NCBI GenBank assembly: GCA_036374835.1
Contig: DASUTB010000001.1
Location: 124,001-188,000 of the forward strand
DNA from: DASUTB01 sp036374835
GTDB taxonomy: Bacteria > Actinomycetota > Actinomycetes > Jiangellales > Jiangellaceae
Direction: 5' to 3'
DNA length: 64,000 nt
The position numbers were made by a program, and so were the translations under genes. Below the pieces are notes generated by a model that saw only the letters and a program-made list of their open reading frames with translations, was not told the DNA's origin and did no database searches. Below, one piece after another: positions 7,816 to 17,135 of the stretch. Numbering within the stretch: the stretch's first letter is position 1; every line of letters starts with the position of its first letter.

Positions 7816-9143
7816 TGACGCAACAACACACCTCCGACCGCCCCACCCAGGCACAGCCAGAAGAAGTGACGCTCAACGTCGTCGGCGAGGACTGGGACGA
7901 CGTCGTCGACGCGGCGGCCGCCGGTGAGGAGCGGGTCGTCGTCAACATGGGCCCGCAGCACCCGTCGACGCATGGCGTGCTCCGGTTGATCCTGGAGTTG
8001 GACGGCGAGACGGTCACCGAGGCACGGTGCGGCATCGGGTTCTTGCACACCGGTATCGAGAAGAACGTGGAGTATCGCTCCTGGACCCAGGGCGTGACGT
8101 TCCTGACCCGCGCGGACTACCTCGCACCGTTGTTCAACGAGGCGGCGTACGTGCTCGGGGTGGAGCGGCTGCTCGGCATCACCGACGACATCCCCGAGCG
8201 GGCCACTGTGCTGCGCGTGATGATGATGGAGCTGAACCGGATCTCCTCGCACCTGGTCGCCATCGCCACCGCGGGCATGGAGATCGGCGCGCTGACCGTC
8301 ATGACGCAGGGCTTCCGCGAGCGCGAGCGCACGTTGGACATCTTCGAGTTGGTTACCGGGCTACGGATGAACCACGCCTACTTCCGGCCCGGCGGTGTCG
8401 CCCAGGATCTGCCCGAGGACGCGCCGCAGAAGATCCGCGACTACATCGCCTGGATGCGCGACAAGCTTCCCGACATGGAAGCACTTCTCAACGAGAATCC
8501 GATCTTCAAAAGCCGCAACATCGGCATCGGCTATCTCGACCTGACCGGCTGTGTGGCGATGGGCATCACCGGGCCGGTGTTGCGCTCGACCGGGCTGCCG
8601 CACGACCTGCGCAAGTCGCAGCCGTACTGCGGGTACGAGACGTACGACTTCGACGTTCCGACCCGGGACACGTGCGATGCCTACGGGCGGTACCGGATCC
8701 GCATGGAAGAGATGTACGAGTCGCTCAAGATCGTCGAGCAGTGCCTCGACCGGCTGGAGCCGGGTCCGGTGATGGTCGCCGACAAGAAGATCGCCTGGCC
8801 GGCTCGGCTGGCGCTCGGCAGCGACGGATTGGGCAACTCGCTCGACCACATCCGGCACATCATGGGCGAGTCGATGGAGGCGTTGATCCACCACTTCAAG
8901 CTTGTGACCGAAGGTTTCCGGGTCCCCGCCGGCCAGGTGTATCAGGCGGTGGAGAGCCCGCGCGGTGAGCTGGGCGCTCACGTGGTCTCCGAGGGTGGCA
9001 CGCGTCCGTTCCGCGTCCACCTGCGTGACCCGTCGTTCAACAACCTGCAGGCCGTGCCGGCGATGTGTGAGGGTTCCATGGTCTCGGACGTGATCGTGGC
9101 CGTCGCGAGCGTGGATCCGGTGATGGGAGGTGCCGACAGGTGA
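7815..9143 (+). CDS. nuoD: NADH-quinone oxidoreductase subunit D
   Basis: 49-kDa quinone-site subunit of complex I. The 442-residue protein contains MGPQHPSTHGVLRL, GFLHTGIEKNVEYRSW, PLFNEAAYVLGVERLLGI and the C-terminal RDPSFNNLQAVPAMCEGSMVSDVI. The histidine of HPSTHG, which lines the quinone pocket, is present. ATG 7815 shares one base with the nuoC TGA stop (TGATG). The open frame extends much further upstream inside nuoC, but only this start gives the family N-terminus. Confidence 0.95.
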   Translation: MTQQHTSDRPTQAQPEEVTLNVVGEDWDDVVDAAAAGEERVVVNMGPQHPSTHGVLRLILELDGETVTEARCGIGFLHTGIEKNVEYRSWTQGVTFLTRADYLAPLFNEAAYVLGVERLLGITDDIPERATVLRVMMMELNRISSHLVAIATAGMEIGALTVMTQGFRERERTLDIFELVTGLRMNHAYFRPGGVAQDLPEDAPQKIRDYIAWMRDKLPDMEALLNENPIFKSRNIGIGYLDLTGCVAMGITGPVLRSTGLPHDLRKSQPYCGYETYDFDVPTRDTCDAYGRYRIRMEEMYESLKIVEQCLDRLEPGPVMVADKKIAWPARLALGSDGLGNSLDHIRHIMGESMEALIHHFKLVTEGFRVPAGQVYQAVESPRGELGAHVVSEGGTRPFRVHLRDPSFNNLQAVPAMCEGSMVSDVIVAVASVDPVMGGADR

Positions 9144-10045
9144 GCGGCGAGGAGTCGAGCGCGACCAGGGACTTGAGCGAGACCACTGGCTCGAACGGCG
9201 AGGAGCCGAACGTCGTGCCGGACTTGGGTGGTGAGCCCGCCGAGACAGGCAGCTGGAGCGACGAGCACGTACCACGGACCACGGAGGTCAGGGGCGAGCT
9301 CGACGACTCGGTCCGTGAGGAGATGCGCGAGATCATCGCCCGTTACCCGCAGTCCCGCTCCGCACTGTTGCCGATGCTGCATCTGGTGCAGTCGTACGAG
9401 GGCTGCGTGACATCGGCCGGCATTGAGATGTGCGCCGACGAGCTCGGCATCACGGCGGCCGAGGTCTCCGCGGTGGCGACCTTCTACACGATGTACAAGC
9501 GCCGCCCGGTCGGTGATTACCACGTCGGCGTGTGCACCAATACGCTGTGCGCGATCATGGGTGGCGATGCGATCTGGGCGTCGCTGTCCGACAAGCTCGG
9601 CATCGGCCAGGACGAGACCACCGAGGACGGCAGGGTCTCGCTCGAGCGGGTCGAGTGCAACGCGGCCTGCGACTTCGCACCCGTCGTGATGGTCAACTGG
9701 GAGTTCATGGACAATCAGACGCCGGACAAGGCCGGCGAGCTGGTCGATAAGCTGCGCGACGGCGAGTCGGTGAAGTCGACCCGCGGCCCGTCGATCGGCA
9801 CGTTCAAGGAGGCGTCCCGGGTGCTGGCCGGATTTCCGGACGGCAGGGCAGGCGAGGGCGAGCAGGCCGGCGCGGCGACGCTGGCCGGGCTGGTGCTCGC
9901 ACATGAGCATGGCTGGGCCGCGCCCGAAGGTGGACGGCCCGAGTTGGAGAACACGGCCGCGCCCGCGAGTGGATCCCCGGGCGCGTCGTCCACCACCGCC
10001 GGTGACAACGGCGGTGCCCAAGATCAGTCGAAGGAGGGTTCGTAA
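9140..10045 (+). CDS. nuoE: NADH-quinone oxidoreductase subunit E
   Basis: Thioredoxin-fold [2Fe-2S] subunit of the NADH-oxidising module. The core, about residues 50-200, has EIIARYPQSRSALLPML, VATFYTMYKRRPVGDYHVGVCTNTLC and VECNAACDFAPVVMVN, giving the four cluster cysteines. At 301 residues it is longer than usual (about 200-240): an acidic N-terminal tail of about 45 residues and an Ala/Gly/Ser-rich C-terminal tail of about 90 residues flank the core. GTG 9140 overlaps the nuoD stop by four bases. Confidence 0.94.
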   Translation: MSGEESSATRDLSETTGSNGEEPNVVPDLGGEPAETGSWSDEHVPRTTEVRGELDDSVREEMREIIARYPQSRSALLPMLHLVQSYEGCVTSAGIEMCADELGITAAEVSAVATFYTMYKRRPVGDYHVGVCTNTLCAIMGGDAIWASLSDKLGIGQDETTEDGRVSLERVECNAACDFAPVVMVNWEFMDNQTPDKAGELVDKLRDGESVKSTRGPSIGTFKEASRVLAGFPDGRAGEGEQAGAATLAGLVLAHEHGWAAPEGGRPELENTAAPASGSPGASSTTAGDNGGAQDQSKEGS

Positions 10046-11365
10046 GTGACCACCCTCACTCCGGTGCTGTCCGCGCACTGGCATGAGGCCGACTCGTTCA
10101 CCCTCGCCGGGTATGAACGCGGTGGTGGCTACCGTGCCCTTCGTATGGCGCTGAACCGGCAGCCGCAAGACCTTACGACGATGGTCAAGGACGCCGGCCT
10201 GCGTGGGCGCGGCGGCGCCGGGTTCCCGGCGGGGATGAAGTGGGGCTTCGTCCCGAAGGACAATCCGAACCCGAAGTACCTGGTCGTGAACGCGGACGAG
10301 TCCGAGCCGGGCACCTGCAAGGACATCCCGCTGATGCTCGCCACACCGCACACGCTGGTCGAGGGGACGATCATCGCCGCGTACGCGATCGGCGCGAACA
10401 CCGCGTTCATCTATGTGCGCGGCGAGGTGCTGCACGTGATCCGGCGGCTGCAGCAAGCCGTGGCGGACGCGTACGAGGCGGGCTACCTCGGGAAAGACAT
10501 CCTCGGTACCGCGTACGACCTTGACATCATCGTGCATGCCGGAGCCGGCGCGTACATCTGTGGTGAGGAGACCGCGCTGCTGGACTCGCTGGAGGGGCGG
10601 CGCGGCCAGCCGCGGCTCCGACCGCCGTTCCCGGCCGTCGCCGGGCTTTACGCGTCGCCGACCGTGGTCAACAACGTGGAGACGATCGCCTCGGTGCCGG
10701 CCATCGTGGCCAACGGCGTCGACTGGTTCCGCTCGATGGGGTCGGAGAAGTCGCCGGGGTTCACCCTGTACTCGCTGTCCGGCCACGTCACTCATCCGGG
10801 ACAGTACGAGGCGCCGCTGGGCATCACGCTGCGCGAACTGCTGGACATGGCCGGCGGTGTGCGCGAGGGACATGAGCTGAAGTTCTGGACACCCGGCGGC
10901 TCGTCCACCCCGATCCTGACCGCGGAGCATCTGGACGTCCCACTCGACTACGAAGGCATCGCCGAGGCGGGCAGCATGCTCGGCACGAAGGCCCTGCAGA
11001 TCTTCGACGACACCACATGCGTGGTGCGGGCGGTGCTGCGCTGGGTCGAGTTCTACAAGCACGAGTCGTGTGGCAAATGCACGCCGTGCCGTGAGGGCTT
11101 CTGGTGGCTCGTCCAGATCATGGAGCGGATGGAGGCCGGTGACGGCACCGACGCCGACCTCGAGAAGCTGCTCGACCTGTCCGACAACATCGCGGGACGT
11201 TCGTTCTGCGCCCTCGCGGACGGTGGTGTCGCCCCGATCACCTCATCCCTGGAATACTTCCGCGACGAATACCTGGCCCACTTCGAGAACGGCGGTTGCC
11301 CGTTCGACCCGGCCGCATCGGTTCTGTTCGGTCAGGGGTTCGCCCATCGAGTTGTGGAGGCTTAG
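10046..11365 (+). CDS. nuoF: NADH-quinone oxidoreductase subunit F
   Basis: Binds NADH and FMN and holds the N3 [4Fe-4S] cluster. The 439-residue protein has GLRGRGGAGFPAGMKWGF (FMN/NADH glycine-rich motif), NADESEPGTCKDIPLM, GAGAYICGEETALLDSLEGRRGQPR and the cluster motif HESCGKCTPCREG, with a fourth cysteine in GRSFCALADG. GTG 10046 follows directly on the nuoE stop codon. The ribosome site AAGGAGG ends about ten bases upstream inside nuoE. Confidence 0.96.
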   Translation: MTTLTPVLSAHWHEADSFTLAGYERGGGYRALRMALNRQPQDLTTMVKDAGLRGRGGAGFPAGMKWGFVPKDNPNPKYLVVNADESEPGTCKDIPLMLATPHTLVEGTIIAAYAIGANTAFIYVRGEVLHVIRRLQQAVADAYEAGYLGKDILGTAYDLDIIVHAGAGAYICGEETALLDSLEGRRGQPRLRPPFPAVAGLYASPTVVNNVETIASVPAIVANGVDWFRSMGSEKSPGFTLYSLSGHVTHPGQYEAPLGITLRELLDMAGGVREGHELKFWTPGGSSTPILTAEHLDVPLDYEGIAEAGSMLGTKALQIFDDTTCVVRAVLRWVEFYKHESCGKCTPCREGFWWLVQIMERMEAGDGTDADLEKLLDLSDNIAGRSFCALADGGVAPITSSLEYFRDEYLAHFENGGCPFDPAASVLFGQGFAHRVVEA

Positions 11366-11368
11366 CGC

Positions 11369-13879
11369 GTGACGATCACGTCCGACAACGCCGGCGGCGC
11401 GGTCGAGGAGCAGAAGCTGATCACGCTGACGATCGACGGCATCGAGATCAGCGTGCCGGAAGGCACTCTGCTCATCCGGGCGGCCGAACAGGTCGGCATC
11501 GAGATACCCCGGTTCTGCGACCACCCGCTGCTCGAGCCGGCCGGGGCATGCCGGCAGTGTCTCGTCGAGATCGCGGACGACGGCCGCGGCCGGGGCATGC
11601 CCAAGCCGCAGGCCTCATGCACGATGACCGTGATGCCGGGAATGGTGGTCAGGACCCAGGTCACCTCGCCGGTCGCCCGGAAGGCACAAGAGGGGATCAT
11701 GGAGTTCCTCCTGATCAACCATCCCCTCGACTGTCCGGTCTGCGACAAGGGCGGCGAGTGCCCGTTGCAGAACCAGGCGATGACGGCGGGCCGCGGCGAG
11801 TCGCGGTACGAAGGCAGAAAGCGCACGTACGCCAAGCCCATCGCGATCTCGAGCCAGGTGTTGCTGGACCGCGAACGTTGCGTGCTGTGTGCCCGGTGCA
11901 CCCGGTTCTCCAACGAGATCGCCGGCGACCCGTTCATCGAGATGCTCGATCGCGGTGCGCTGCAGCAAGTCGGCATCTACGAGGACGAACCGTTCGAGAG
12001 CTACTTCTCCGGGAACACCATCCAGATCTGCCCGGTGGGTGCTCTGACGAGCACTGCATACAGGTTCAGGTCGAGGCCGTTCGACCTGGTCTCGTCGCCG
12101 TCGATCGCCGAGCATGACTCGAGCGGTGCGGCGATCCGCGTCGATCACCGCCGCGGAACGGTGATGCGCCGGCTTTCCGGTGAGGATGCCGAGGTCAACG
12201 AAGAGTGGATCTCGGACAAGGACCGGTTCGCGTTCCGCTACGCGATGCAGAAGGACCGGCTGAGGCACCCGCTGGTCCGGGACGAGAACACCGGCGAGCT
12301 TGTCACCGCGTCCTGGCCCGAGGCCATCTCGATCGCTGCGCGCAGGCTGGCCAGGGCTAGAGACGATGCAGGTGCCGCCGTTATCACCGGGGGGCGGCTC
12401 ACGCTGGAGGACGCGTACGCGTACAGCAAGTTCGCCCGGCTCGCGCTGCACACCAATGACGTCGATTTCCGCTCGAGGGTGCACTCCGAGGAGGAGGCCG
12501 CGTTCCTGGCCGGTGTCGCCGGTAGCGGGCTCGGCGTCACGTATGCGGACATCGAGACGGCCCCTGCGGTGCTGCTCGCCGGGCTCGAGGTCGAGGAGGA
12601 AGCTCCGACGATCTTCCTGCGGCTGCGCAAGGGTGCTCGTAAGCAGGGCACGAAGGTGTTCTCCCTCGCGCCGTTCGCCACACCCGGCCTCACCAAGCTC
12701 AACGGAATGCTCATTCCCTGCGCTCCGGGCGCGGAAGCGGCGGCCCTATCCGATGATCATGTTCAATCTACCGCGGATTCTGCTGGTCAAATGAACATGA
12801 TCACGGAGATGCGTGCGGCGTTGGGCCAGCCGGGCGCCGTGATTCTCGTCGGTGAACGGTTGGCCGGTGTTCCCGGCGGGTACACCGCGGCGCTGGCGCT
12901 GGCGAACGAGACCGGCGCATCGCTGGCTTGGGTGCCGCGGCGCGCAGGTGATCGCGCCGCGGTCGAGGCCGGTCTGCTGCCGAACGTGCTGCCGGGAGCC
13001 CGTCCTGCCGACAGCGCCGAAGCCCGTGTCGATCTCGGCGTGGCCTGGGGCAGCGAGGCGATACCGGTGCTGGCCGGGCGCGACACGAATGGCATCGTCG
13101 CCGCGCTGGGCGACGGCTCGCTCGGCGGGCTGCTCGTCGGCGGTGTTCACCTCGCCGATCTGCCCGACCCGGCGGCCGCGCGCACCGCGCTGGAACATGC
13201 CGCCGCGGACCCGGACGTGTGCGTCGTCAGCCTGGAGATGCGCAGCAGCGACATCACCGAGTTCGCCGATGTCGTCCTGCCGGTGGCTCCCGTGGTGGAG
13301 AAGGCCGGCACGTTCATGAACTGGGAGGGCCGGGAGCGCGCGTTCGAGAACGCTTTCGGTGACACGGGGTCGAACCCCGACGGCCGTATTCTTTCCATGA
13401 TCGCGCGCGAGATGGGCGTACCGATCCCCGCGACCCCGCATGCGCTGCGTGCCGAGTTCGGTCAGGTAGGCAGGTGGGACGGCGAACCGGTCGCGCCTCC
13501 GGAGGTCGCCCCGGCCGGCACGGCCGCCGCCGCGGGCGAGGGCCCGGAGGCCGCGGCGGGTCAGGCGATCCTCGCGACCTGGCGGATGATGCTCGACGAC
13601 GGGCGGATGCAGGACGGTGACGAGGATCTTGCCCGCACGGCGCGCCGTCCCGTCGCCCGGCTATCCGCGGCCACCGCGACCAGGTGCGGAGTGGCCGAGA
13701 GTGAGCAGGTCGCCGTCACCACCGATGCGGGTTCGATCACGCTGCCCCTGGAGATCACCGACATGGTCGACGACGTCGTATGGCTGCCGATGTTCTCTCC
13801 CGGCTCACATGTGCACGAGATGCTGCGAGCCGGCGCCGGAGATCTCGTGACGGTGCGTCCGGGAGGTGATGCGCGGTGA
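11369..13879 (+). CDS. nuoG: NADH-quinone oxidoreductase subunit G
   Basis: Large iron-sulfur subunit carrying electrons from NuoF. The 836-residue protein has an N-terminal [2Fe-2S] ferredoxin domain (RFCDHPLLEPAGACRQCLV), the His-Cys 4Fe region LDCPVCDKGGECPLQNQAM, a second 4Fe motif CVLCARCTRFSNEI...CPVGAL, and a molybdopterin-oxidoreductase-like body. Odd: about residues 462-478 (DDHVQSTADSAGQMNMI) are encoded by a palindrome (12754-12803) lying in frame, in a surface loop before MRAALGQPGAVILVGERL. The C-terminal half is Ala/Gly/Pro-rich. GTG 11369 is three bases after the nuoF stop. Confidence 0.94.
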   Translation: MTITSDNAGGAVEEQKLITLTIDGIEISVPEGTLLIRAAEQVGIEIPRFCDHPLLEPAGACRQCLVEIADDGRGRGMPKPQASCTMTVMPGMVVRTQVTSPVARKAQEGIMEFLLINHPLDCPVCDKGGECPLQNQAMTAGRGESRYEGRKRTYAKPIAISSQVLLDRERCVLCARCTRFSNEIAGDPFIEMLDRGALQQVGIYEDEPFESYFSGNTIQICPVGALTSTAYRFRSRPFDLVSSPSIAEHDSSGAAIRVDHRRGTVMRRLSGEDAEVNEEWISDKDRFAFRYAMQKDRLRHPLVRDENTGELVTASWPEAISIAARRLARARDDAGAAVITGGRLTLEDAYAYSKFARLALHTNDVDFRSRVHSEEEAAFLAGVAGSGLGVTYADIETAPAVLLAGLEVEEEAPTIFLRLRKGARKQGTKVFSLAPFATPGLTKLNGMLIPCAPGAEAAALSDDHVQSTADSAGQMNMITEMRAALGQPGAVILVGERLAGVPGGYTAALALANETGASLAWVPRRAGDRAAVEAGLLPNVLPGARPADSAEARVDLGVAWGSEAIPVLAGRDTNGIVAALGDGSLGGLLVGGVHLADLPDPAAARTALEHAAADPDVCVVSLEMRSSDITEFADVVLPVAPVVEKAGTFMNWEGRERAFENAFGDTGSNPDGRILSMIAREMGVPIPATPHALRAEFGQVGRWDGEPVAPPEVAPAGTAAAAGEGPEAAAGQAILATWRMMLDDGRMQDGDEDLARTARRPVARLSAATATRCGVAESEQVAVTTDAGSITLPLEITDMVDDVVWLPMFSPGSHVHEMLRAGAGDLVTVRPGGDAR
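12754..12803. repeat. Palindrome lying in frame inside nuoG
   Basis: Perfect 12-bp arms TGATCATGTTCA (12754-12765) and TGAACATGATCA (12792-12803) surround a 26-nt loop. The segment is AT-richer than the gene around it and codes through without a stop, adding about 17 residues to NuoG. TGATCAyG also occurs in the menJ palindrome, and the arm resembles the GATCACGTTC end of family 2. Confidence 0.65.
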
Positions 13880-15228
13880 TGTCGTTCGTCGCGTCCCAGC
13901 TGGACGAAAGCAGCTACGACCAGATCGAAGGATTCGGCAATGACCCGTGGTGGATCATCGTCATCAAGATCCTCGGCATCTTCGCGCTGCTGCTGGTGCT
14001 CACGCTGGTGAACATCGTGTACGAGCGCAAGGTCGTGGCCCGGATGCAGAACCGGATCGGCCCGAACCGGGTCGGGCCACGCGGCTCGCTGCAGAGCTTC
14101 GCCGACGCGATGAAGCTCATGCTCAAAGAGGACGTAACCCCGCGCAACGTGGACAAGGTGGTCTTCCTCATCGCGCCGGCGCTGGCGGTGACGGCCGCTT
14201 TCCTCGTCTTCGCGGTGATACCGCTCGGGCCGGAGGTGTCGATCTTCGGTCAGACCACCCACCTGCAGGTGACCGACTTCCCGGTCGCCGTGCTCTACGT
14301 GCTCGCCGTGGCCTCGGTCGGCATCTACGGAATCGTGCTCGGCGGATGGGCGAGCGGATCGACATACCCGTTGCTGGGGGCGGTTCGATCGTCCGCACAG
14401 GTCATCTCGTACGAGCTCGCGATGGGGCTGTCGTTCGTCGGTGTCTTCCTGTACGCCGGGTCGATGTCGACCTCGCAGATCGTGGACGCCCAGACGAACT
14501 TCTGGTTCGCGGTCACGCTTGTGCCGTCGTTCGTGATCTACCTGATCTCGATGGTCGGCGAGACGAACCGGGCGCCGTTCGACCTGCCCGAGGCCGAGGG
14601 CGAACTCGTGGCCGGTTACTTCACCGAGTACGGCTCGATCAAGTTCGCCTGGTTCTTCCTCGCCGAGTACATCAACATGGTGAACGTCAGCGCGCTGGCC
14701 ACGACGCTGTTCCTGGGCGGCTGGCGTGCGCCGTGGCCGTTGTCGGCCATCGGGGACGGCATGCTCAACGAGGGCTGGTGGCCGCTGCTGTGGTTCCTGG
14801 CCAAGGTCATGCTGTTGATGTTCGTATTCATCTGGTTGCGCGGGACACTGCCGCGCTTGCGGTACGACCAGTTCATGAAGCTCGGCTGGAAGGTTCTGCT
14901 GCCGCTCTCTCTGGTCTGGATCGTCATGGTCGCCGGTATGCAGCTGGTGCGCACCGAGGCCGGCTTCGATCGCGACCAGATACTCATCTGGGGCGGCGGT
15001 GCGATCGCGGCCATCATGCTATTGAGCTTGCTCATTCCGGAGCGCAAGCGCGAGGACGAAGAGGCCGAAGCCGTCGAGGCCGAGCCCCGGGAGACACCGT
15101 TCCCCGTCCCGCCGCTGCCGGGTGAACGGACAACCGAGCCGGCCACCGCGTCGGTCGCGGTTGGCGATGTGTCCCGTGGGGAGCCCATGAGCGACTCTCC
15201 CGAGGAGGGTGAAGATCACCATGCCTAA
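13876..15228 (+). CDS. nuoH: NADH-quinone oxidoreductase subunit H
   Basis: Membrane subunit that closes the quinone chamber. The 450-residue protein has eight or nine membrane helices and the signature loops RKVVARMQNRIGPNRVGPRG, NRAPFDLPEAEGELVAGYFTEYGSIKF and FIWLRGTLPRLRYDQFMKLGWK. GTG 13876 overlaps the nuoG stop; ATG 13879 right after it is equally possible. The last 65 residues form an acidic, Pro/Ala-rich tail rarely found outside actinobacteria, and this tail overlaps the start of nuoI. Confidence 0.95.
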   Translation: MMSFVASQLDESSYDQIEGFGNDPWWIIVIKILGIFALLLVLTLVNIVYERKVVARMQNRIGPNRVGPRGSLQSFADAMKLMLKEDVTPRNVDKVVFLIAPALAVTAAFLVFAVIPLGPEVSIFGQTTHLQVTDFPVAVLYVLAVASVGIYGIVLGGWASGSTYPLLGAVRSSAQVISYELAMGLSFVGVFLYAGSMSTSQIVDAQTNFWFAVTLVPSFVIYLISMVGETNRAPFDLPEAEGELVAGYFTEYGSIKFAWFFLAEYINMVNVSALATTLFLGGWRAPWPLSAIGDGMLNEGWWPLLWFLAKVMLLMFVFIWLRGTLPRLRYDQFMKLGWKVLLPLSLVWIVMVAGMQLVRTEAGFDRDQILIWGGGAIAAIMLLSLLIPERKREDEEAEAVEAEPRETPFPVPPLPGERTTEPATASVAVGDVSRGEPMSDSPEEGEDHHA

Positions 15229-15811
15229 TCCACTCGCGTCGATCGCGGGATTCGGCGTCACGTTCGGAACGATTTTCCGGCGCGTGGTCACCGCGGAGTA
15301 TCCGGAGGAACCGCATCCGGTCGCGCCGCGGTTCCACGGACGGCACCAGCTCAACCGTCACCCGGACGGGCTGGAGAAATGCGTGGGATGCGAGCTTTGC
15401 GCGTGGGCGTGCCCAGCCGATGCCATCTACGTCGAAGGGGCCGACAACACCGACGACGAGCGCTACTCGCCTGGTGAGCGGTACGGCCGCGTCTACCAGA
15501 TCAACTACCTGCGCTGCATCCTGTGCGGGTTGTGCATCGAGGCGTGCCCGACGCGCGCGCTCACGATGACCAATGAATACGATCTGGCGGACTACACGCG
15601 CGAGTCGCTCATCTACGAGAGGCAGGATCTGCTCGCACCGCTGCTTCCCGGCATGGAAGAACCGCCGCACCCGATGCGGCTGGGCGATAGCGAGAAGGAC
15701 TACTACGCGGGACCAGCCGCGGGCGCGTCCGGTTCCGCCGATGACGTAGGCGACTCCGCCGAGCGATCAGCCGCCGATAAGGCCGACGCGAGCACCGGAG
15801 GTGGCGCATGA
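15221..15811 (+). CDS. nuoI: NADH-quinone oxidoreductase subunit I
   Basis: Holds two [4Fe-4S] clusters (N6a, N6b) leading to the quinone. The ferredoxin motifs CVGCELCAWACPADAI and CILCGLCIEACPTRAL are complete. ATG 15221 (MPNPLASIAGFG) is chosen; GAGGAGGG lies 11 bases upstream. An in-frame GTG at 15209 is an alternative. It starts inside the nuoH tail. The domain ends near residue 165 (GDSEKDYYAG); the last 30 residues, GPAAGASGSADDVGDSAERS onwards, come from a repeat (family 3) also found in the bicupin and dehydrogenase genes of this window. Confidence 0.95.
   Translation: MPNPLASIAGFGVTFGTIFRRVVTAEYPEEPHPVAPRFHGRHQLNRHPDGLEKCVGCELCAWACPADAIYVEGADNTDDERYSPGERYGRVYQINYLRCILCGLCIEACPTRALTMTNEYDLADYTRESLIYERQDLLAPLLPGMEEPPHPMRLGDSEKDYYAGPAAGASGSADDVGDSAERSAADKADASTGGGA
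15713..15765 (+). repeat. Family 3 coding repeat, copy 1 (inside nuoI)
   Basis: A 53-bp stretch encoding PAAGASGSADDVGDSAE near the NuoI C-terminus. The DNA shares GGCGCGTCyGGTTCC-GCCGATG and CTCCGC blocks with copies at 41846 and 42711. All three are read in the same frame. Confidence 0.65.
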
Positions 15812-16839
15812 GCCCGGCTGCGGGCCCGCAGATCGCGTCGCTGGCGTCCCAAATTGCCGACAGCGTCGCCTTGAGTGCCGGACGCATCGCATCGGCCGGC
15901 GTGGCGCCGAGCGACACCGGCAGCACCGGCGAAGCGGTGGTGTTCTGGATCGTCGCGCCGATCATCGTGCTCGCCGCGTTTGGAATGATCAGCGCGCGAA
16001 AGGCGATGCACAGCGCGATGTTGATCGCGATTGTGATGGTCGGGCTCGCCATCTTCTACATCACGCTCGAAGCCGCGTTCCTCGGCATCGTGCAGGTGGT
16101 CGTCTACACCGGCGCGATCATGATGCTGTTCCTTTTCGTGATCATGCTGATCGGTGTTGACGCGAGCGACTCACGTATCGAGACGATCCGCGGTCAGCGC
16201 GCGGCGGCGATCACCGCTGGTCTCGGGCTCGGCGTGCTGCTGGTGACCATCGCCGGGCGGGTGCTGTTCAGCGACTTCACCGGGATGGCCGCGGCGACGC
16301 CGGAGGGCAACGTCCCGGCGATCGCCAACGCCATCTTCGAGCGGCACGTCTGGGCGTTCGAGATCGTCGCGGTTCTGCTGATCACCGCGGCGGTCGGCGC
16401 GATCGTGCTGACACACAGGGAGCGGATGTTCGCCCGGCCCAGTCAGCGCGAGCTCTCCGAGCGGCGCTTCGCGTCGGGCAGTGGGGTGGAGGCGTCACCA
16501 CTTCCCAACTCGGGCGTTTTCGCGCGGCACAATGCGGTGGACACGCCGGGTCTGCTGCCGGATGGATCGGTCGCCGAGGATTCGCTCTCCAAGGTTCTGG
16601 TGGCGCGCGGCACCTACCGGACGTCCGGCGAAGCGGCCCACGACATCGAGAAACTCGGCATTGAAGATCCCGGCGCGCAAGCTCGTGGCGGTGTCGAGGA
16701 GGAGGGCGAGCCAGCGTCGGATGAGGACCGTCGGGATACCGGCGTTGACGAGCCGCTTTCCGATGTGCGCCATGAGACGGGTACGGATCGCACGCCAACC
16801 GATGAATCGGGCGACGACGAGACGGGTGGTGAACGGTGA
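15808..16839 (+). CDS. nuoJ: NADH-quinone oxidoreductase subunit J
   Basis: Membrane-arm subunit with five helices; helix 3 takes part in coupling. Conserved segments are GMISARKAMHSAMLIAIVMVGLAIFYITLEAAFLGIVQVVVYTGAIMMLFLFVIMLIGVD and VLITAAVGAIVLTHRE, positions about 54-130 and 190-205. At 343 residues it is much longer than the E. coli protein (about 184): the last 130 residues form an acidic, hydrophilic cytoplasmic tail. Long NuoJ tails occur in other actinobacteria. ATG 15808 overlaps the nuoI stop. Confidence 0.94.
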   Translation: MSPAAGPQIASLASQIADSVALSAGRIASAGVAPSDTGSTGEAVVFWIVAPIIVLAAFGMISARKAMHSAMLIAIVMVGLAIFYITLEAAFLGIVQVVVYTGAIMMLFLFVIMLIGVDASDSRIETIRGQRAAAITAGLGLGVLLVTIAGRVLFSDFTGMAAATPEGNVPAIANAIFERHVWAFEIVAVLLITAAVGAIVLTHRERMFARPSQRELSERRFASGSGVEASPLPNSGVFARHNAVDTPGLLPDGSVAEDSLSKVLVARGTYRTSGEAAHDIEKLGIEDPGAQARGGVEEEGEPASDEDRRDTGVDEPLSDVRHETGTDRTPTDESGDDETGGER

Positions 16840-17135
16840 GCCCAACGGCATACCTCGTGCTGGCCACGCTGCTGTTCACCATCGGCGGCGTCGGGGTGCT
16901 GATCCGCCGCAACGCGCTGATCGCGTTCATGAGCGTGGAGCTGATGCTGAACGCGTGCAATCTCGCGTTCGTGACGTTCGCCCGGCTGCACGGTGACATC
17001 AACGGCCAGATCATGGCGTTCTTCGTTATGGTCGTGGCCGCGGCGGAGGTGGTCGTCGGTCTGGCGATCATCGTCATGATCTTCCGAACTCGCAGGTCCG
17101 CGTCCGTCGACGACGCCAGCCTGCTCAAGCTGTAG
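16836..17135 (+). CDS. nuoK: NADH-quinone oxidoreductase subunit K
   Basis: 99-residue MrpC-like membrane subunit with three helices. It has the conserved glutamates in FMSVELMLNACNLAFV (helix 2) and VVAAAEVVVGLAIIV (helix 3), which form the central proton axis with NuoL, M and N. GTG 16836 overlaps the nuoJ stop; length is normal for the family. Confidence 0.95.
   Translation: MSPTAYLVLATLLFTIGGVGVLIRRNALIAFMSVELMLNACNLAFVTFARLHGDINGQIMAFFVMVVAAAEVVVGLAIIVMIFRTRRSASVDDASLLKL

Noticed and set aside
8978..11062. 694-codon minus-strand frame opposite nuoD-nuoF
   Set aside because: Shadow frame of conserved nuo genes, no motif and no ribosome site.
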